Assembly: GCA_900546845.1 (NCBI GenBank)
Contig: UREK01000012.1
Span: 7,202-71,201, forward strand
From: an uncultured Eubacteriales bacterium
GTDB taxonomy: Bacteria > Bacillota > Clostridia > Christensenellales > CAG-138
Direction of reading: 5' to 3'
DNA: 64,000 nt
In this document: positions 52,171 to 61,968 of the stretch, piece after piece
How positions within the stretch are numbered: the stretch's first letter is position 1
Layout: each line of letters opens with the position of its first letter
Notes under the pieces: model-generated
The model's database searches: none
What the model saw: only the letters and a program-made list of their open reading frames with translations
What the model was told of the DNA's origin: nothing
Translations under genes and position numbers: made by a program

Positions 52171-53547
52171 ATGGAGCAAGTCTTTCAATATGTAGATCAT
52201 ATGTCCGCCCGTTATATTGAAGAATTGGCAGAACTCTGTTCCATGCGCAGTGTAAAATGCGATGCGGACGGGCTTTACCACACACACCAAACCGTGAAAG
52301 CGCGGTTATCATCCCTCGGATTCTCCCCGGTGGAATATGGCGCTCCGCAGGAATCCTCCATATTGTTCGGACGCCGGCCCGTTTCCGGAAAGAAAACACT
52401 CCTGTTCTATAATCATTATGACGTGGTTCCCGAAGGGGCTGCATCCGCTTGGGCATGTCCGCCCTTCCAACTCACGGAGCAGGATGGCCGGCTCTATGGC
52501 AGGGGCGTGTCCGACAACAAAGGGGCTCTGTTGGCAAGGCTTCAGGCCGTGGAAGCGATTCTCTCCGTAAAAGGCGCACTGCCGGTGGGCACGGCATTTC
52601 TGCTGGATGGAGACGAAGAAACCGGCAGCATGGCTCTGAGCCGCATGGTAAGTGAAGCGCCAGAGCTTCTGCGCGAAATGACCGATGCCGACCTTTGCCT
52701 TTGGGAAAATGGCCGCACTTTGCCGGATGGCAGCCCGGAAGCCGCCTTTGGCGTTCGCTCTACGCTGACAGTGACGCTCCAGGTCAAATCTTCCAACGGA
52801 GATGAGCACGGCCGTATGGGAGCTGAACTGCCCAATGCCGCATGGCGTTTGGTCTGGGCATTGGCATCTTTGAAAGACATACATGAGCAAGTGCTCATCG
52901 ATGGATTTTACGACGATGTGCTCCCTGCTACACAGGCCGACCTCGATGTACTTCAAAACTATCCTTATGATGAAGCGGGCATGCTGGCCTGTAAGGAGAT
53001 ACCAAATTTCATTCTCGGTCTGCATGGGCTGGAATTAAAGAAAAAAATCTTCCTTCAACCCTCCCTCAACATCAACGGCATCGAATCCGGCGAACCCTGG
53101 AAGGGCTTCCGCCACATCATCCCCAGCACGGCATCGGCCCGGTTCTCCGTCATTCTGGTACCCCGGCAAAATGCGGAAGACATCCTTCAAAAGCTCCGCC
53201 GGCACCTGGATCAAAACGGTTTTTCTGACGTGGAGATCACAGCGGATTCAGCCGGCTTCCCCGTGCGCACCCCGGTGGACAATCCCTGGCGTAATGTCCT
53301 CACCCAAGCAGCGGCAGCAGTATATGAAAAGCCTCTCACCCCTTCCATCACCCAGCTTGGCAGCGGCCCGGCATACTTGCTGCGCACCGTACAGCCTGAG
53401 CTCCCCATCATCTGCGCCTGCGGCGTTGCAGCGCTGGATTCCGGGCACCACTCTGCCCGGGAAAATATCCTCCTGCAAAACTATATAAACGGCATCAAAT
53501 TCACTGTTGCAACCCTGTTTGAGGCAGGACGATATTCCGAACAATAA
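52171..53547 (+). CDS. M20 family metallopeptidase (dipeptidase/deacylase)
   Basis: This is a 458-residue two-zinc enzyme. His82 and Asp84 in NHYDVVP, the bridging Asp115 in RGVSDNKG, and catalytic Glu149 with Glu150 in DGDEETGS are present. A later SGHHSARENI holds another zinc histidine. It lacks a signal peptide and should act in the cytoplasm, on peptides brought in by the importer next to it. The start at 52,171 has AAGGA about 12 bp upstream; an in-frame ATG at 52,117 lies in AT-rich DNA. Confidence 0.88.
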   Translation: MEQVFQYVDHMSARYIEELAELCSMRSVKCDADGLYHTHQTVKARLSSLGFSPVEYGAPQESSILFGRRPVSGKKTLLFYNHYDVVPEGAASAWACPPFQLTEQDGRLYGRGVSDNKGALLARLQAVEAILSVKGALPVGTAFLLDGDEETGSMALSRMVSEAPELLREMTDADLCLWENGRTLPDGSPEAAFGVRSTLTVTLQVKSSNGDEHGRMGAELPNAAWRLVWALASLKDIHEQVLIDGFYDDVLPATQADLDVLQNYPYDEAGMLACKEIPNFILGLHGLELKKKIFLQPSLNINGIESGEPWKGFRHIIPSTASARFSVILVPRQNAEDILQKLRRHLDQNGFSDVEITADSAGFPVRTPVDNPWRNVLTQAAAAVYEKPLTPSITQLGSGPAYLLRTVQPELPIICACGVAALDSGHHSARENILLQNYINGIKFTVATLFEAGRYSEQ

Positions 53548-53595
53548 CATTTTGCTGTATAGCAATATTATAACAAAAAGCAAGGAGACAAAACC

Positions 53596-55140
53596 ATGAA
53601 GAAACGAAGCAAAGTACTTTCTCTTGCCCTTGTCATGCTGATGCTGGCAAGCATGTTTGCCGGCTGCGGTGAACAGGCTGGCACGAATGGCGATGGAGCT
53701 AAGGACACGCTGATCTTCAGTATCAACGCTGACATCGTAAGTATGGACTGCCACATGGCTCGCGACACGGTCACCTCCATCATCCATTACCAGGTATACG
53801 AAACGCTGGTGCGTAATCAGCCCGGTGAGGGCCTTGTTCCCGGCCTTGCCGAGAGCTGGGAATTCTCCGCAGACAATACGGAGATCACCTTCAAAATCCG
53901 CGAAGGTGTCAAATTCCACAACGGCGATACCATGACGGCAGAAGATGTTGCGTTTTCCCTGAACCGCGCTATCGCTTCCTCCTTCACCACCAGCTACAGC
54001 GGCACCATGGACCATGCAGAAGTAGTGGATGACACCCATGTAAAACTCTGCATGAAGCAGGCCTTCGGCCCCGCGCTCCAATGCCTCTCCGTGCCTTGCC
54101 TCGGCATTGTGAGCAAACGCGCTGTGGAAGAGCTGGGCGATGACGGTTTTGCAAAAGCCCCCGTAGGCACCGGTGCGTATAAATTCGTAGAGTGGAGCAG
54201 CGGTGAGAAGATCGTTCTCGAAGGATTTGAAGAGTATTGGCGCGGCACCCCCAAGATTAAAGACCTGACCTTCATGATCATGACCGACCGCAATACCGCC
54301 GCTATTGCCCTTGAGAACAACGAAGTTGACGTTCTCTATTCCCCCGACCTTGCAGACCGGGAACATCTTGAATCCCTTGAGAACGTATCTTTTATTCCCG
54401 GAAACGGCTCCGTATACATGTGGGTCATCGCATTTAATAACGAAAGCGAGCTCTTCTCCGACAAACGCGTCCGCGAAGCAATCAGCTACGCCATCAATCG
54501 CGAAGAGATCGTGGACGGCGCGCTCAACGGCTTTGGCATGCCGGTCGAAATGCCCATCGTCCCCAGCGTATTTGGTTTTGACCCCGAATTCAAGAACCAT
54601 GAATATGATCTTGAAAAGGCGAAGCAGCTCCTCGCGGAAGCCGGCTACGCGGATGGCCTCACCGTCACCATCAAGCTGAATCAGAGCTCCACCTATACCC
54701 GCCCTGCCGAGATCGTCCAGGCGCAGCTGCGCCAAATCGGCGTCAATCTGGAGTTTGAGCTCATGGAGCGCGCCGCATTCCTTTCCGATGTTACGACCGA
54801 TGCCAACTATGACATCACTCTGTTCATGTTTACCGCAGGATACCCGGATGCGGACTACGTCCTCTACGGCCGCATACACAGCAGCAACATCGGCGGCACC
54901 AACTACATCCGATATAACAACCCTGAAGTGGATGCTCTGCTTGACAAGGCCCGCTCTTCCAGCGATGATAAGGAACGTAAAGAGCTTTACTATCGGATCA
55001 GCGAATACGTCCGGGACGATGTTCCGTTCATCCCGCTGATGACGGATAATGTCTGCATTGCTGCCAACAGCTCTCTGAACGGCGTACAGGCCAACATTGG
55101 CGAATGCCACTACGTCTTTGATTACAGCTGGGCCGAATAA
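53596..55140 (+). CDS. Peptide ABC transporter substrate-binding lipoprotein
   Basis: This 514-residue family-5 binding protein has a signal peptide with lipobox FAGC (Cys24). FHNGDTMTAEDVAFSL and the later RVREAISYAINREEI are standard Dpp/Opp segments. It catches short peptides or related compounds outside the cell. AAGGAG is upstream of the ATG. It leads an importer with two permeases and two ATPases. The ligand class cannot be read from sequence. Confidence 0.92.
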   Translation: MKKRSKVLSLALVMLMLASMFAGCGEQAGTNGDGAKDTLIFSINADIVSMDCHMARDTVTSIIHYQVYETLVRNQPGEGLVPGLAESWEFSADNTEITFKIREGVKFHNGDTMTAEDVAFSLNRAIASSFTTSYSGTMDHAEVVDDTHVKLCMKQAFGPALQCLSVPCLGIVSKRAVEELGDDGFAKAPVGTGAYKFVEWSSGEKIVLEGFEEYWRGTPKIKDLTFMIMTDRNTAAIALENNEVDVLYSPDLADREHLESLENVSFIPGNGSVYMWVIAFNNESELFSDKRVREAISYAINREEIVDGALNGFGMPVEMPIVPSVFGFDPEFKNHEYDLEKAKQLLAEAGYADGLTVTIKLNQSSTYTRPAEIVQAQLRQIGVNLEFELMERAAFLSDVTTDANYDITLFMFTAGYPDADYVLYGRIHSSNIGGTNYIRYNNPEVDALLDKARSSSDDKERKELYYRISEYVRDDVPFIPLMTDNVCIAANSSLNGVQANIGECHYVFDYSWAE

Positions 55141-55173
55141 TACCGAACCAGCATCCTCGGGATCTGCCCGAAC

Positions 55174-55208
55174 CTGCGTGGGCGCACGCTGAACAATGCG
55201 CCCCGCAG
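55174..55208 (+). other. Stem-loop between binding-protein and permease genes
   Basis: CTGCGTGGGCGCA and TGCGCCCCGCAG make a 12-bp stem with one bulged base around a 10-base loop, without a T-run. Such hairpins often protect the upstream mRNA so that more binding protein than permease is made. Confidence 0.5.
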
Positions 55209-55294
55209 CTTATTGAAATCTGCATGCTGTGGCTCAGATACCGTAATACCCGATCCCGCTTCTGAGCAAGCCCCTGCTTTAATAGGAGGATTCC

Positions 55295-56227
55295 ATGCTG
55301 CGCTACATTTTAAAACGCTTGTTGATGATGATCCCCGTGATCCTTGGCATCACCTTCATCATTTTCGCTATCATGAACTTTACGCCGGGCGATCCCGCGA
55401 AGCTTATCCTGGGCGAGGAAGCTCCCGCTGAGGAAGTCGCCAAACTTCGCACCGAGCTTGGCTTGGACGATCCTTTTCTCGTACGCTTTGTTCGCTATGT
55501 TGCGGATGCCGTGCGGGGTGATTTCGGCACCTCATACCGCAACCGCCAACCGGTCTTTGATGAGATCTTTGACCGTTTTCCCACCACGTTCAAAGTCGCA
55601 TTTTTCGGCATCCTGATCGCAGTATTCATCGGCCTTCCTGTCGGCATTTTATCAGCTGTTAAACAATACAGCATTATCGATACCATCAGCACGGTCGGCG
55701 CAATGCTGCTTACCGCTATGCCAGGCTTCTTCGTCGGTATGCTGCTGATCCTGCTCTTTGCTTTGAAAATGAATATTCTGCCCGCCACCGGCATTTCCAG
55801 CTGGAAGCATTTCGTATTGCCTTCGCTGGCTGTGGCCTCCGTCACCATGGCGACTTTCATCCGTATGACACGTTCCACCATGCTTGAAGTCATCCGCCAG
55901 GACTATGTCCGCACTGCCCGGGCCAAAGGTGCAAGCGAGTCCCGCATTGTATTCCGTCATTGCCTGCGCAATGCGCTGCTGCCTATCGTTACGGTCATCG
56001 GCATGAACTTTGCCCATCAGCTCGGCGGAACAGTTATGATTGAAGCTGTTTTTGCGATCCCCGGCCTTGGTTCCCACATGGTGACCGCAGTCCGCCAGAA
56101 GGATACGCCAGTCGTTATGGCATCCATTATTTTTGTGGCCATTGTCGCGGGCCTTATGAACCTTCTCGTGGACATTCTTTATACCTATATCGATCCGCGG
56201 GTCAAGACGCAATACACGAAAGGATAG
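55295..56227 (+). CDS. Peptide ABC transporter permease (DppB-like)
   Basis: This 310-residue membrane protein has six predicted helices. It starts MLRYILKRLLMMIPVILG and contains the EAA loop near ARAKGASESRIVFRHCLRNALLP (as ARAKGA and RHCLRNALLP), which contacts the ATPases. FTPGDPAKLILG is typical of DppB. AGGAGG lies 6 bp before the ATG. It works with the DppC-like protein that follows 12 bp later. Confidence 0.92.
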   Translation: MLRYILKRLLMMIPVILGITFIIFAIMNFTPGDPAKLILGEEAPAEEVAKLRTELGLDDPFLVRFVRYVADAVRGDFGTSYRNRQPVFDEIFDRFPTTFKVAFFGILIAVFIGLPVGILSAVKQYSIIDTISTVGAMLLTAMPGFFVGMLLILLFALKMNILPATGISSWKHFVLPSLAVASVTMATFIRMTRSTMLEVIRQDYVRTARAKGASESRIVFRHCLRNALLPIVTVIGMNFAHQLGGTVMIEAVFAIPGLGSHMVTAVRQKDTPVVMASIIFVAIVAGLMNLLVDILYTYIDPRVKTQYTKG

Positions 56228-56239
56228 GAGGCGAGAAGA

Positions 56240-57115
56240 ATGGAAACCACAGGAACGGTTACCCGCCGCAAGCGCAGCCAGCTTTCAATGATCTGGTTCC
56301 GCTTCCGGAAAAATAAACTTGCAATGCTGGGGCTTGTCATTTTCCTGATGATGATCCTGATGGCCGTTTATGTCAGCATTTTCGGCGACTATGAAAAAGC
56401 GATCACCATGGACATGCCCAACAAACTGCAAACACCCAGCGCAGCACATCTTTTCGGCACGGATCAGTATGGCCGCGACATCCTGATGCGCATGATGTTT
56501 GGCGCGCGCATCTCCCTCTCCGTCGGCCTGCTCACCATGGTGCTTTCCCTTGTCGTAGGCTCTCTCATCGGCGCAGCCGCCGGTTACTACGGCGGCAAGG
56601 TGGACAACCTGCTCATGCGCATTATGGATGTGTTTCTGGCAATTCCGAGCACGCTCCTTGCCATCTCTATCGTGGCGGCGCTTGGCCAAGGTATGTTCAA
56701 CCTGTTGCTGGCAACAGCGATCTCGCAAATTCCCGCATTTGCGCGCGTGGTGCGCTCCGCGATCCTTACAGTAAAGGGGCAGGATTACATCGAAGCAGCC
56801 CGCGCCTGCGGAACGCGCGGCGGCCGCATCATTCTGCGTCATATTCTGCCCAATGCCATGGGCCCCATCATCGTTCAGGCGACGCTGAACATCGCCCGCA
56901 CCATCCTCGGGATCTCCTCGTTGAGTTTCGTCGGCCTCGGCATCTCCCCACCCACGCCGGAATGGGGTTCCATGCTTTCCGAAGGCAAGACGATGATGCG
57001 CTATTATCCCCACCTGATCCTGATCCCCGGCGCAGCGATCGCCCTTGCGGTCATGTCCCTGAACTTGATCGGCGATGGACTCCGGGATGCGCTGGATCCC
57101 CGCCTGAAAAACTAA
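56240..57115 (+). CDS. Peptide ABC transporter permease (DppC-like)
   Basis: This 291-residue permease has an N-terminal cytosolic part (RRKRSQLSMIWFRF) and a first helix, then HLFGTDQYGRDILMRMM, the standard DppC/OppC segment, and the EAA loop EAARACGTRGGRIILRHILPNA (as EAARACG and RHILPNA). Six helices are expected. It has GGAGG just upstream of its ATG. Confidence 0.92.
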   Translation: METTGTVTRRKRSQLSMIWFRFRKNKLAMLGLVIFLMMILMAVYVSIFGDYEKAITMDMPNKLQTPSAAHLFGTDQYGRDILMRMMFGARISLSVGLLTMVLSLVVGSLIGAAAGYYGGKVDNLLMRIMDVFLAIPSTLLAISIVAALGQGMFNLLLATAISQIPAFARVVRSAILTVKGQDYIEAARACGTRGGRIILRHILPNAMGPIIVQATLNIARTILGISSLSFVGLGISPPTPEWGSMLSEGKTMMRYYPHLILIPGAAIALAVMSLNLIGDGLRDALDPRLKN

Positions 57116-57127
57116 GGAGGAACTGCT

Positions 57128-58120
57128 ATGGCTGAACCAATTTTGAAGATACAGGATCTCCGCGTTGTTTACACGACGGATGAAAGCACCGTGTATGCCG
57201 TAAACGGTGTCAACCTGGAACTTTTCTCCGGCGAGACATTGGGGCTTGTCGGTGAGACCGGTGCCGGCAAGACTACCACAGCCCTCAGCATTATGGGCCT
57301 CCTTCCGGAAAAGATCGGCAAAGTAACCGGAGGCAGCATCACGCTGGACGGCACTGATGTGCTTGCAGCAACGGCGGCAGACATGCGCCTGCTCCGTGGC
57401 AGCACAGTATCAATGATCTTCCAGGATCCTATGACGAGCCTCAACCCGACCATCACCGTGGGCGATCAGATCGGCGAGGTGCTGTATCTCCACCGCCCTG
57501 ACATCAGCCGCGCTGACCTTGCCACCGGCGTGGACAATATCCTTGAGATGGTGGGCATCCCTGCCGGGCGCAAGAGCGACTATCCGCATCAGTTTTCCGG
57601 TGGGATGAAACAGCGCATTGTAATCGCCATCGCCCTTGCCTGCGAACCGAAGCTGCTCCTTGCGGACGAGCCTACCACTGCCCTTGACGTGACCATACAA
57701 GCTCAGGTCCTGGATATGATGAACGAGCTTAAAGAAAAACTCAACACTTCCATGATCCTCATCACCCACGATCTCGGCGTCGTCGCCCAAACCTGCGACA
57801 AGGTCGCCATCATGTATGCAGGCGAGATCGTTGAATGCGGCACTGCGGAAGATATCTTCAACGGAGAGAAAAAGCACCCTTATACCAAAGGGCTGTTCGG
57901 CTCCATCCCCGACCTCACCCGAAAAACCCGCCGCCTGTCCCCCATCGACGGTTTAATGCCTGACCCCACCGCCCTGCCTTCAGGCTGTAAATTCCATGGC
58001 CGCTGCCCCGACTGCATGGATATCTGCCGCACCGAAATGCCGCCTGCCGTACAGGAAGGAAGCCACCTCATTTGTTGCCATCTTATGGCTGCAAAAGAAA
58101 AAGGAGGAGCCGCCCAATGA
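57128..58120 (+). CDS. Peptide ABC transporter ATPase (DppD-like)
   Basis: The 330-residue ATPase shows Walker A GETGAGKTT (42-50), Q-loop IFQDPMTSLNP, signature FSGGMKQR, Walker B LLLADEPTTALD and the C-terminal oligopeptide extension with a four-cysteine cluster region (CKFHGRCPDCMDIC) found in Dpp/Opp ATPases. AAGGAGG lies 7 bp upstream. It overlaps the next ATPase gene by 4 bp. Confidence 0.93.
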   Translation: MAEPILKIQDLRVVYTTDESTVYAVNGVNLELFSGETLGLVGETGAGKTTTALSIMGLLPEKIGKVTGGSITLDGTDVLAATAADMRLLRGSTVSMIFQDPMTSLNPTITVGDQIGEVLYLHRPDISRADLATGVDNILEMVGIPAGRKSDYPHQFSGGMKQRIVIAIALACEPKLLLADEPTTALDVTIQAQVLDMMNELKEKLNTSMILITHDLGVVAQTCDKVAIMYAGEIVECGTAEDIFNGEKKHPYTKGLFGSIPDLTRKTRRLSPIDGLMPDPTALPSGCKFHGRCPDCMDICRTEMPPAVQEGSHLICCHLMAAKEKGGAAQ

Positions 58121-59079
58121 GCACACCGCTGATCGAAACACGGGAATTGAAAAAGTATTTTAAGACCCCAAAGGGAATGCTCCATGCCGTAGACGGTGTG
58201 AATCTCTCCATTGAGGCAGGCAGCACCCTTGGCGTAGTCGGCGAAAGTGGCTGCGGAAAATCTACCCTTGGGCGAACCATCCTTCAGCTCATCGAGCCCA
58301 CAAGCGGTGAAGTGCTCTACAATGGGCAGAATATCGCAGGCTACAGCGAACGGCAAATGGCTGCCATGCGCCGCGAAATGCAGATTATTTTCCAGGACCC
58401 CTTCTCGTCCCTGAATCCCCGCATGACCGTGAGAGACATCATTGCAGAACCCATCCGGGTATGTAAGCTCTGCCGCGGCAACGCGGAGATTTACAAACGA
58501 GTGGATCAGCTCATGGACACGGTTGGCCTCGCAAGCCGTTTTGAAAACGCCTATCCCCATGAGTTGGACGGCGGCCGCAGGCAGCGCATCGGCATTGCTC
58601 GCGCCCTTGCGGTGGAGCCGAAGTTCATCGTGTGCGACGAGCCCGTCAGCGCATTGGATGTTTCCATCCAGGCACAGATTCTAAACCTTCTTATGGATTT
58701 GCAGGAAGAAATGGGCCTCACCTATATGTTCATCACTCATGATCTTTCCGTGGTGAAACATATCTCCACCGAAATCGCCGTCATGTACCTTGGCCAATGC
58801 GTAGAGCATGTTAGCTCGGACAGGCTCTTTGAAAACCCGCTCCACCCATATACCAAGGCGCTTCTCGCTGCGATTCCCGTTCCCCAGCTGATGCCGCGCA
58901 AACGCCGTGCAGGCATCATCAAAGGAGAAGTTTCCAACCCCGTCAACCCCAAGCCGGGTTGCCGCTTTGCGCCCCGCTGCCCCAATGCCAGCGACCGCTG
59001 TCTGAAGGAAGACCTGAAGCTGATCGAAGCGGAACCCGGCCATTTTGTGGCCTGTGCCCTGTATGAAGGAGGCGTATGA
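58117..59079 (+). CDS. Peptide ABC transporter ATPase (DppF-like), LDGGR signature
   Basis: The 320-residue partner ATPase has Walker A GESGCGKST (42-50), Q-loop IFQDPFSSLNPRM and Walker B CDEPVSALD. The signature reads ELDGGRRQR in place of LSGGQ: Ser to Asp and Gln to Arg. I recall this form in other clostridial DppF proteins, so it is a subfamily mark and not damage. A C-terminal cysteine cluster (CRFAPRCPNASDRC) is present. The start overlaps DppD as ATGA. Confidence 0.92.
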   Translation: MSTPLIETRELKKYFKTPKGMLHAVDGVNLSIEAGSTLGVVGESGCGKSTLGRTILQLIEPTSGEVLYNGQNIAGYSERQMAAMRREMQIIFQDPFSSLNPRMTVRDIIAEPIRVCKLCRGNAEIYKRVDQLMDTVGLASRFENAYPHELDGGRRQRIGIARALAVEPKFIVCDEPVSALDVSIQAQILNLLMDLQEEMGLTYMFITHDLSVVKHISTEIAVMYLGQCVEHVSSDRLFENPLHPYTKALLAAIPVPQLMPRKRRAGIIKGEVSNPVNPKPGCRFAPRCPNASDRCLKEDLKLIEAEPGHFVACALYEGGV

Positions 59080-60257
59080 TGAAACAAAGCCTGTTTACCG
59101 CCGTCGAGAGCCGAAAGGATGACCTTCTGCGCATGGCCGATTATATCTGCGACAATCCGGAAGTCGGATTGAAGGAATACAAAGCAAGCGCCCTTCTTTC
59201 GGAATATCTCCGGCAGAATGGTTTTGCCGCGGAATTAGGCATCGGCGGGCTTGATACCGCTTTCCGCGCCGAGTGGGAAAACGGTACCAGCGGCCCATCT
59301 ATCGGCCTTCTTTGTGAATATGATGCGCTTGAGGGGATCGGCCATGGCTGCGGCCATCATCTTCAGGGGCCTGCCATTGCAGGAGCAGCCGTAGCACTAA
59401 AGGAAATGCTCCCGCAGGATATGCCCTGCCGGATCGTTGTTTATGGTACTCCAGCGGAGGAAACCGAAGGCGGAAAGATCATCATGCTGGAAAACGGATG
59501 CTTCCGGGATATCGACGTCGCTTTGATGATGCATGCAAGCTCGGGCGGCACCGGTGTGGATCTGCGCACCATGGCACTCAGCACTTTTTCTGTGGAATAT
59601 ACCGGCCAGAGTGCTCACGCAGCCATCCGGCCGGAGTGCGGGCGTTCTGCGCTCGACGCCCTTCTGCTCGCTTTCAACGCCATCGAGTTTCTGCGAGAGC
59701 ATGTGCCGGACGACGTGCGTATCCACTATGCCATTACCGACGGCGGCATGCCGCCGAATGCAGTGCCCGCCCATGCAGCTGCGCAGATCATCGTCCGCTC
59801 TTATGACCGGGTGATGCTCGAAAGCGTAATTGAGCGCCTCATGAAAATATTCGATGGCGCTGCTCTCATGACAGAGACCGCTTATACAGCCCGGCGGGCC
59901 AGAGACATCGACAACAGCATTCCGGTTCCCGGCCTCAACACCCTCCTGATGGAAAATGCTGTCCTCGCGGGCGCGCCGAAAATCGCCCCGCCCCGTGAAA
60001 AGACCGGCTCTACGGACTTCGGCAATGTATGCTATATTCTTCCTGGCGCGTGCATTCGCGTCGCAAGCGAAGGAGAGAATCCTGCCCCCAGCCACAGTAA
60101 GGAGGCGGCTGCTCAGGGCAAAAGCGATGAGTGCCATGCCGCTGTGCTCTATGCCAGCAAGATACTCGCAGCCACAGCGTATGATCTCATCTCCTCGCCG
60201 GGAACCCTCGCAGCGATCCGCGCGGCCTTTTCAGAAACAAAAGCCAGGCGCAAGTGA
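59076..60257 (+). CDS. M20D amidohydrolase (AbgB/hippurate hydrolase-like)
   Basis: This 393-residue metallo-amidohydrolase has CEYDALEGIGHGCGHH, in which Cys92 and His94 are metal ligands typical of M20D, and GTPAEETEGG with the catalytic glutamate. Members remove acyl or aminobenzoyl groups from amino acids. The ATG overlaps the DppF stop (ATGATGA), so it belongs to the same operon. It probably acts on cargo that the importer brings in. Confidence 0.88.
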   Translation: MMKQSLFTAVESRKDDLLRMADYICDNPEVGLKEYKASALLSEYLRQNGFAAELGIGGLDTAFRAEWENGTSGPSIGLLCEYDALEGIGHGCGHHLQGPAIAGAAVALKEMLPQDMPCRIVVYGTPAEETEGGKIIMLENGCFRDIDVALMMHASSGGTGVDLRTMALSTFSVEYTGQSAHAAIRPECGRSALDALLLAFNAIEFLREHVPDDVRIHYAITDGGMPPNAVPAHAAAQIIVRSYDRVMLESVIERLMKIFDGAALMTETAYTARRARDIDNSIPVPGLNTLLMENAVLAGAPKIAPPREKTGSTDFGNVCYILPGACIRVASEGENPAPSHSKEAAAQGKSDECHAAVLYASKILAATAYDLISSPGTLAAIRAAFSETKARRK

Positions 60258-60290
60258 GCCTATATGCCGTATCTGTCAAAGGATCTGATT

Positions 60291-61943
60291 ATGAAAGAAA
60301 TGCTGGACAGGCTGCTTTTCAACGGCAGCATCCATACCCTGAAAAATGAAGCCGATATAGTAGAAGCGCTGGGCATCCAAGACGGCAGGATCGTTTTTGC
60401 CGGAACTGACAAGGAAGCCTTTGCGCGTTATGATACGCGGGAAATCATAGATCTCGGCGGAAAGACCGTCATTCCCGGCCTCGGAGACAGTCACATGCAT
60501 TTTTATGCTGTCTGCAAGGCGCTGACCACGGTAGACCTGGGTGGATGTGCCTCCAAGACGGAGACCATCGCGCGGCTTAGGGAAAAAGCCGCAGCAACGC
60601 CTAAGGGGGAATGGGTCCGCGGATCGAACTTCGATCAATCCAAATGGGCAGACTCTGCCGACCAACTGCCAACCCGTCATGATCTGGATACCGCGAGCAC
60701 CGAGCATCCCATCGTCATCAAGCGAGCCTGTCTGCATACGGCGGTGGCAAACACGGCCGCTTTGGAAAAAGCAGGGATCGGCAAAGGGTATTCTCCGGAG
60801 CCAGGCGGCACGGTAGAATTTGAAGCGGACGGCTATCCGAATGGTATCCTTCGGGAACAGGCGACGAAAGTTTTCGATGAAATCATACCGGATCCACTCT
60901 CCAACCCCGCCTGCAAGCACGCCATCATGGTGGAGCAGCTGCAAAAAATGGCTTCTCTGGGTATGACAGCCATGCATACTTATGCCGCCGATATCTGGAA
61001 ATACACCGAGTCTGCAGAAGACTATGCAGCGCTCGACCGGGAAGGCCTTCTTCCCCTCCGGGTCACAGTCTATCAGGACAAGCTGGAAAAGCTGCAGGAT
61101 CAACCTGTGACGCCGTCTGTCATGCTGGATGATCCGCATACGAAAGTATATGTAGGAGGCTATAAGCTCTTTTGCGACGGGAGCCTTGGCTCACGCAGCG
61201 CCGCGCTGTATGCCCCCTATACGGACGACCCCAGCACAACAGGCATTGTGGTAGAAGATCAGGATGCCCTGGAACAGAAAATGCTTCGCGCTTCCCGTGC
61301 AGGCATCCAGTGCGCCGTGCACGCCATCGGCGACCGGGCACTGGACATGGTGATCACAGCAATCGAACGCACCCGTTCCGCTCTTCTCACGGAAGGATGG
61401 TCACAGCAGCAGGTGGACGCTCTGCCCAGATTCCGCATTATCCACGCCCAGCTTGCCACGCCGGAACTCATTCGGCGCATGCAGCAGTTGCCCGTTGTGC
61501 TGGATATCCAGCCCGTCTTTTTCCTCACGGATATGCACTGGATGGAGGAGCGCCTGGGGCCGGTGCGAAAAAAGGCCGGCTACCTCTGGCATACCTATCT
61601 TGCGAGTGACCTGCTCCTAACAGGAGGCTCGGATGCGCCGGTGGAATCTTACGCACCCATGCCCGCCATCTACAGCGCCGTCACACGCAAGGACCTAAGC
61701 GGGTGGCCGGATGGTGGCATGCAACCGGAAGAAAAGCTCAGCGTATATGAAGCGCTGTGCCTTTTCAGCAAAAACCTTCCCCACGCCACATGCGGAAGCG
61801 CTTCCACAGGCACCCTTGAAGCAGGTAAATTCGCCGATTTAGCCGTTCTTGACCGGGATATTTTCACCATCCCGCCGGAAGAGATCCTTAAGGTACAGGT
61901 GGAACGCACAATGCTCGCAGGAAAGGATACATGGCTTCGTTAA
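60291..61943 (+). CDS. YtcJ-like amidohydrolase
   Basis: This 550-residue TIM-barrel hydrolase has the first metal pair in GLGDSHMHFY, the extended insert seen in YtcJ/NfdA proteins (GSNFDQSKWAD), AIGDRALDM, RIIHAQLA, and LTGGSDAPVES with the late aspartate. Members hydrolyse N-formyl or N-acyl amides. The start at 60,291 has AAAGGA 7 bp upstream; an in-frame ATG at 60,264 has none. It is about 30 bp after the M20D gene. Confidence 0.88.
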   Translation: MKEMLDRLLFNGSIHTLKNEADIVEALGIQDGRIVFAGTDKEAFARYDTREIIDLGGKTVIPGLGDSHMHFYAVCKALTTVDLGGCASKTETIARLREKAAATPKGEWVRGSNFDQSKWADSADQLPTRHDLDTASTEHPIVIKRACLHTAVANTAALEKAGIGKGYSPEPGGTVEFEADGYPNGILREQATKVFDEIIPDPLSNPACKHAIMVEQLQKMASLGMTAMHTYAADIWKYTESAEDYAALDREGLLPLRVTVYQDKLEKLQDQPVTPSVMLDDPHTKVYVGGYKLFCDGSLGSRSAALYAPYTDDPSTTGIVVEDQDALEQKMLRASRAGIQCAVHAIGDRALDMVITAIERTRSALLTEGWSQQQVDALPRFRIIHAQLATPELIRRMQQLPVVLDIQPVFFLTDMHWMEERLGPVRKKAGYLWHTYLASDLLLTGGSDAPVESYAPMPAIYSAVTRKDLSGWPDGGMQPEEKLSVYEALCLFSKNLPHATCGSASTGTLEAGKFADLAVLDRDIFTIPPEEILKVQVERTMLAGKDTWLR

Positions 61944-61968
61944 CCTGAAGCTAACGGTGAGGCAGGCA

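Noticed and set aside
58117..59079. DppF-like ATPase as a dead gene because of its altered signature
   Set aside because: Walker A, Walker B, Q-loop and full length are intact, and the LDGGR form occurs in other clostridial DppF proteins that I recall.
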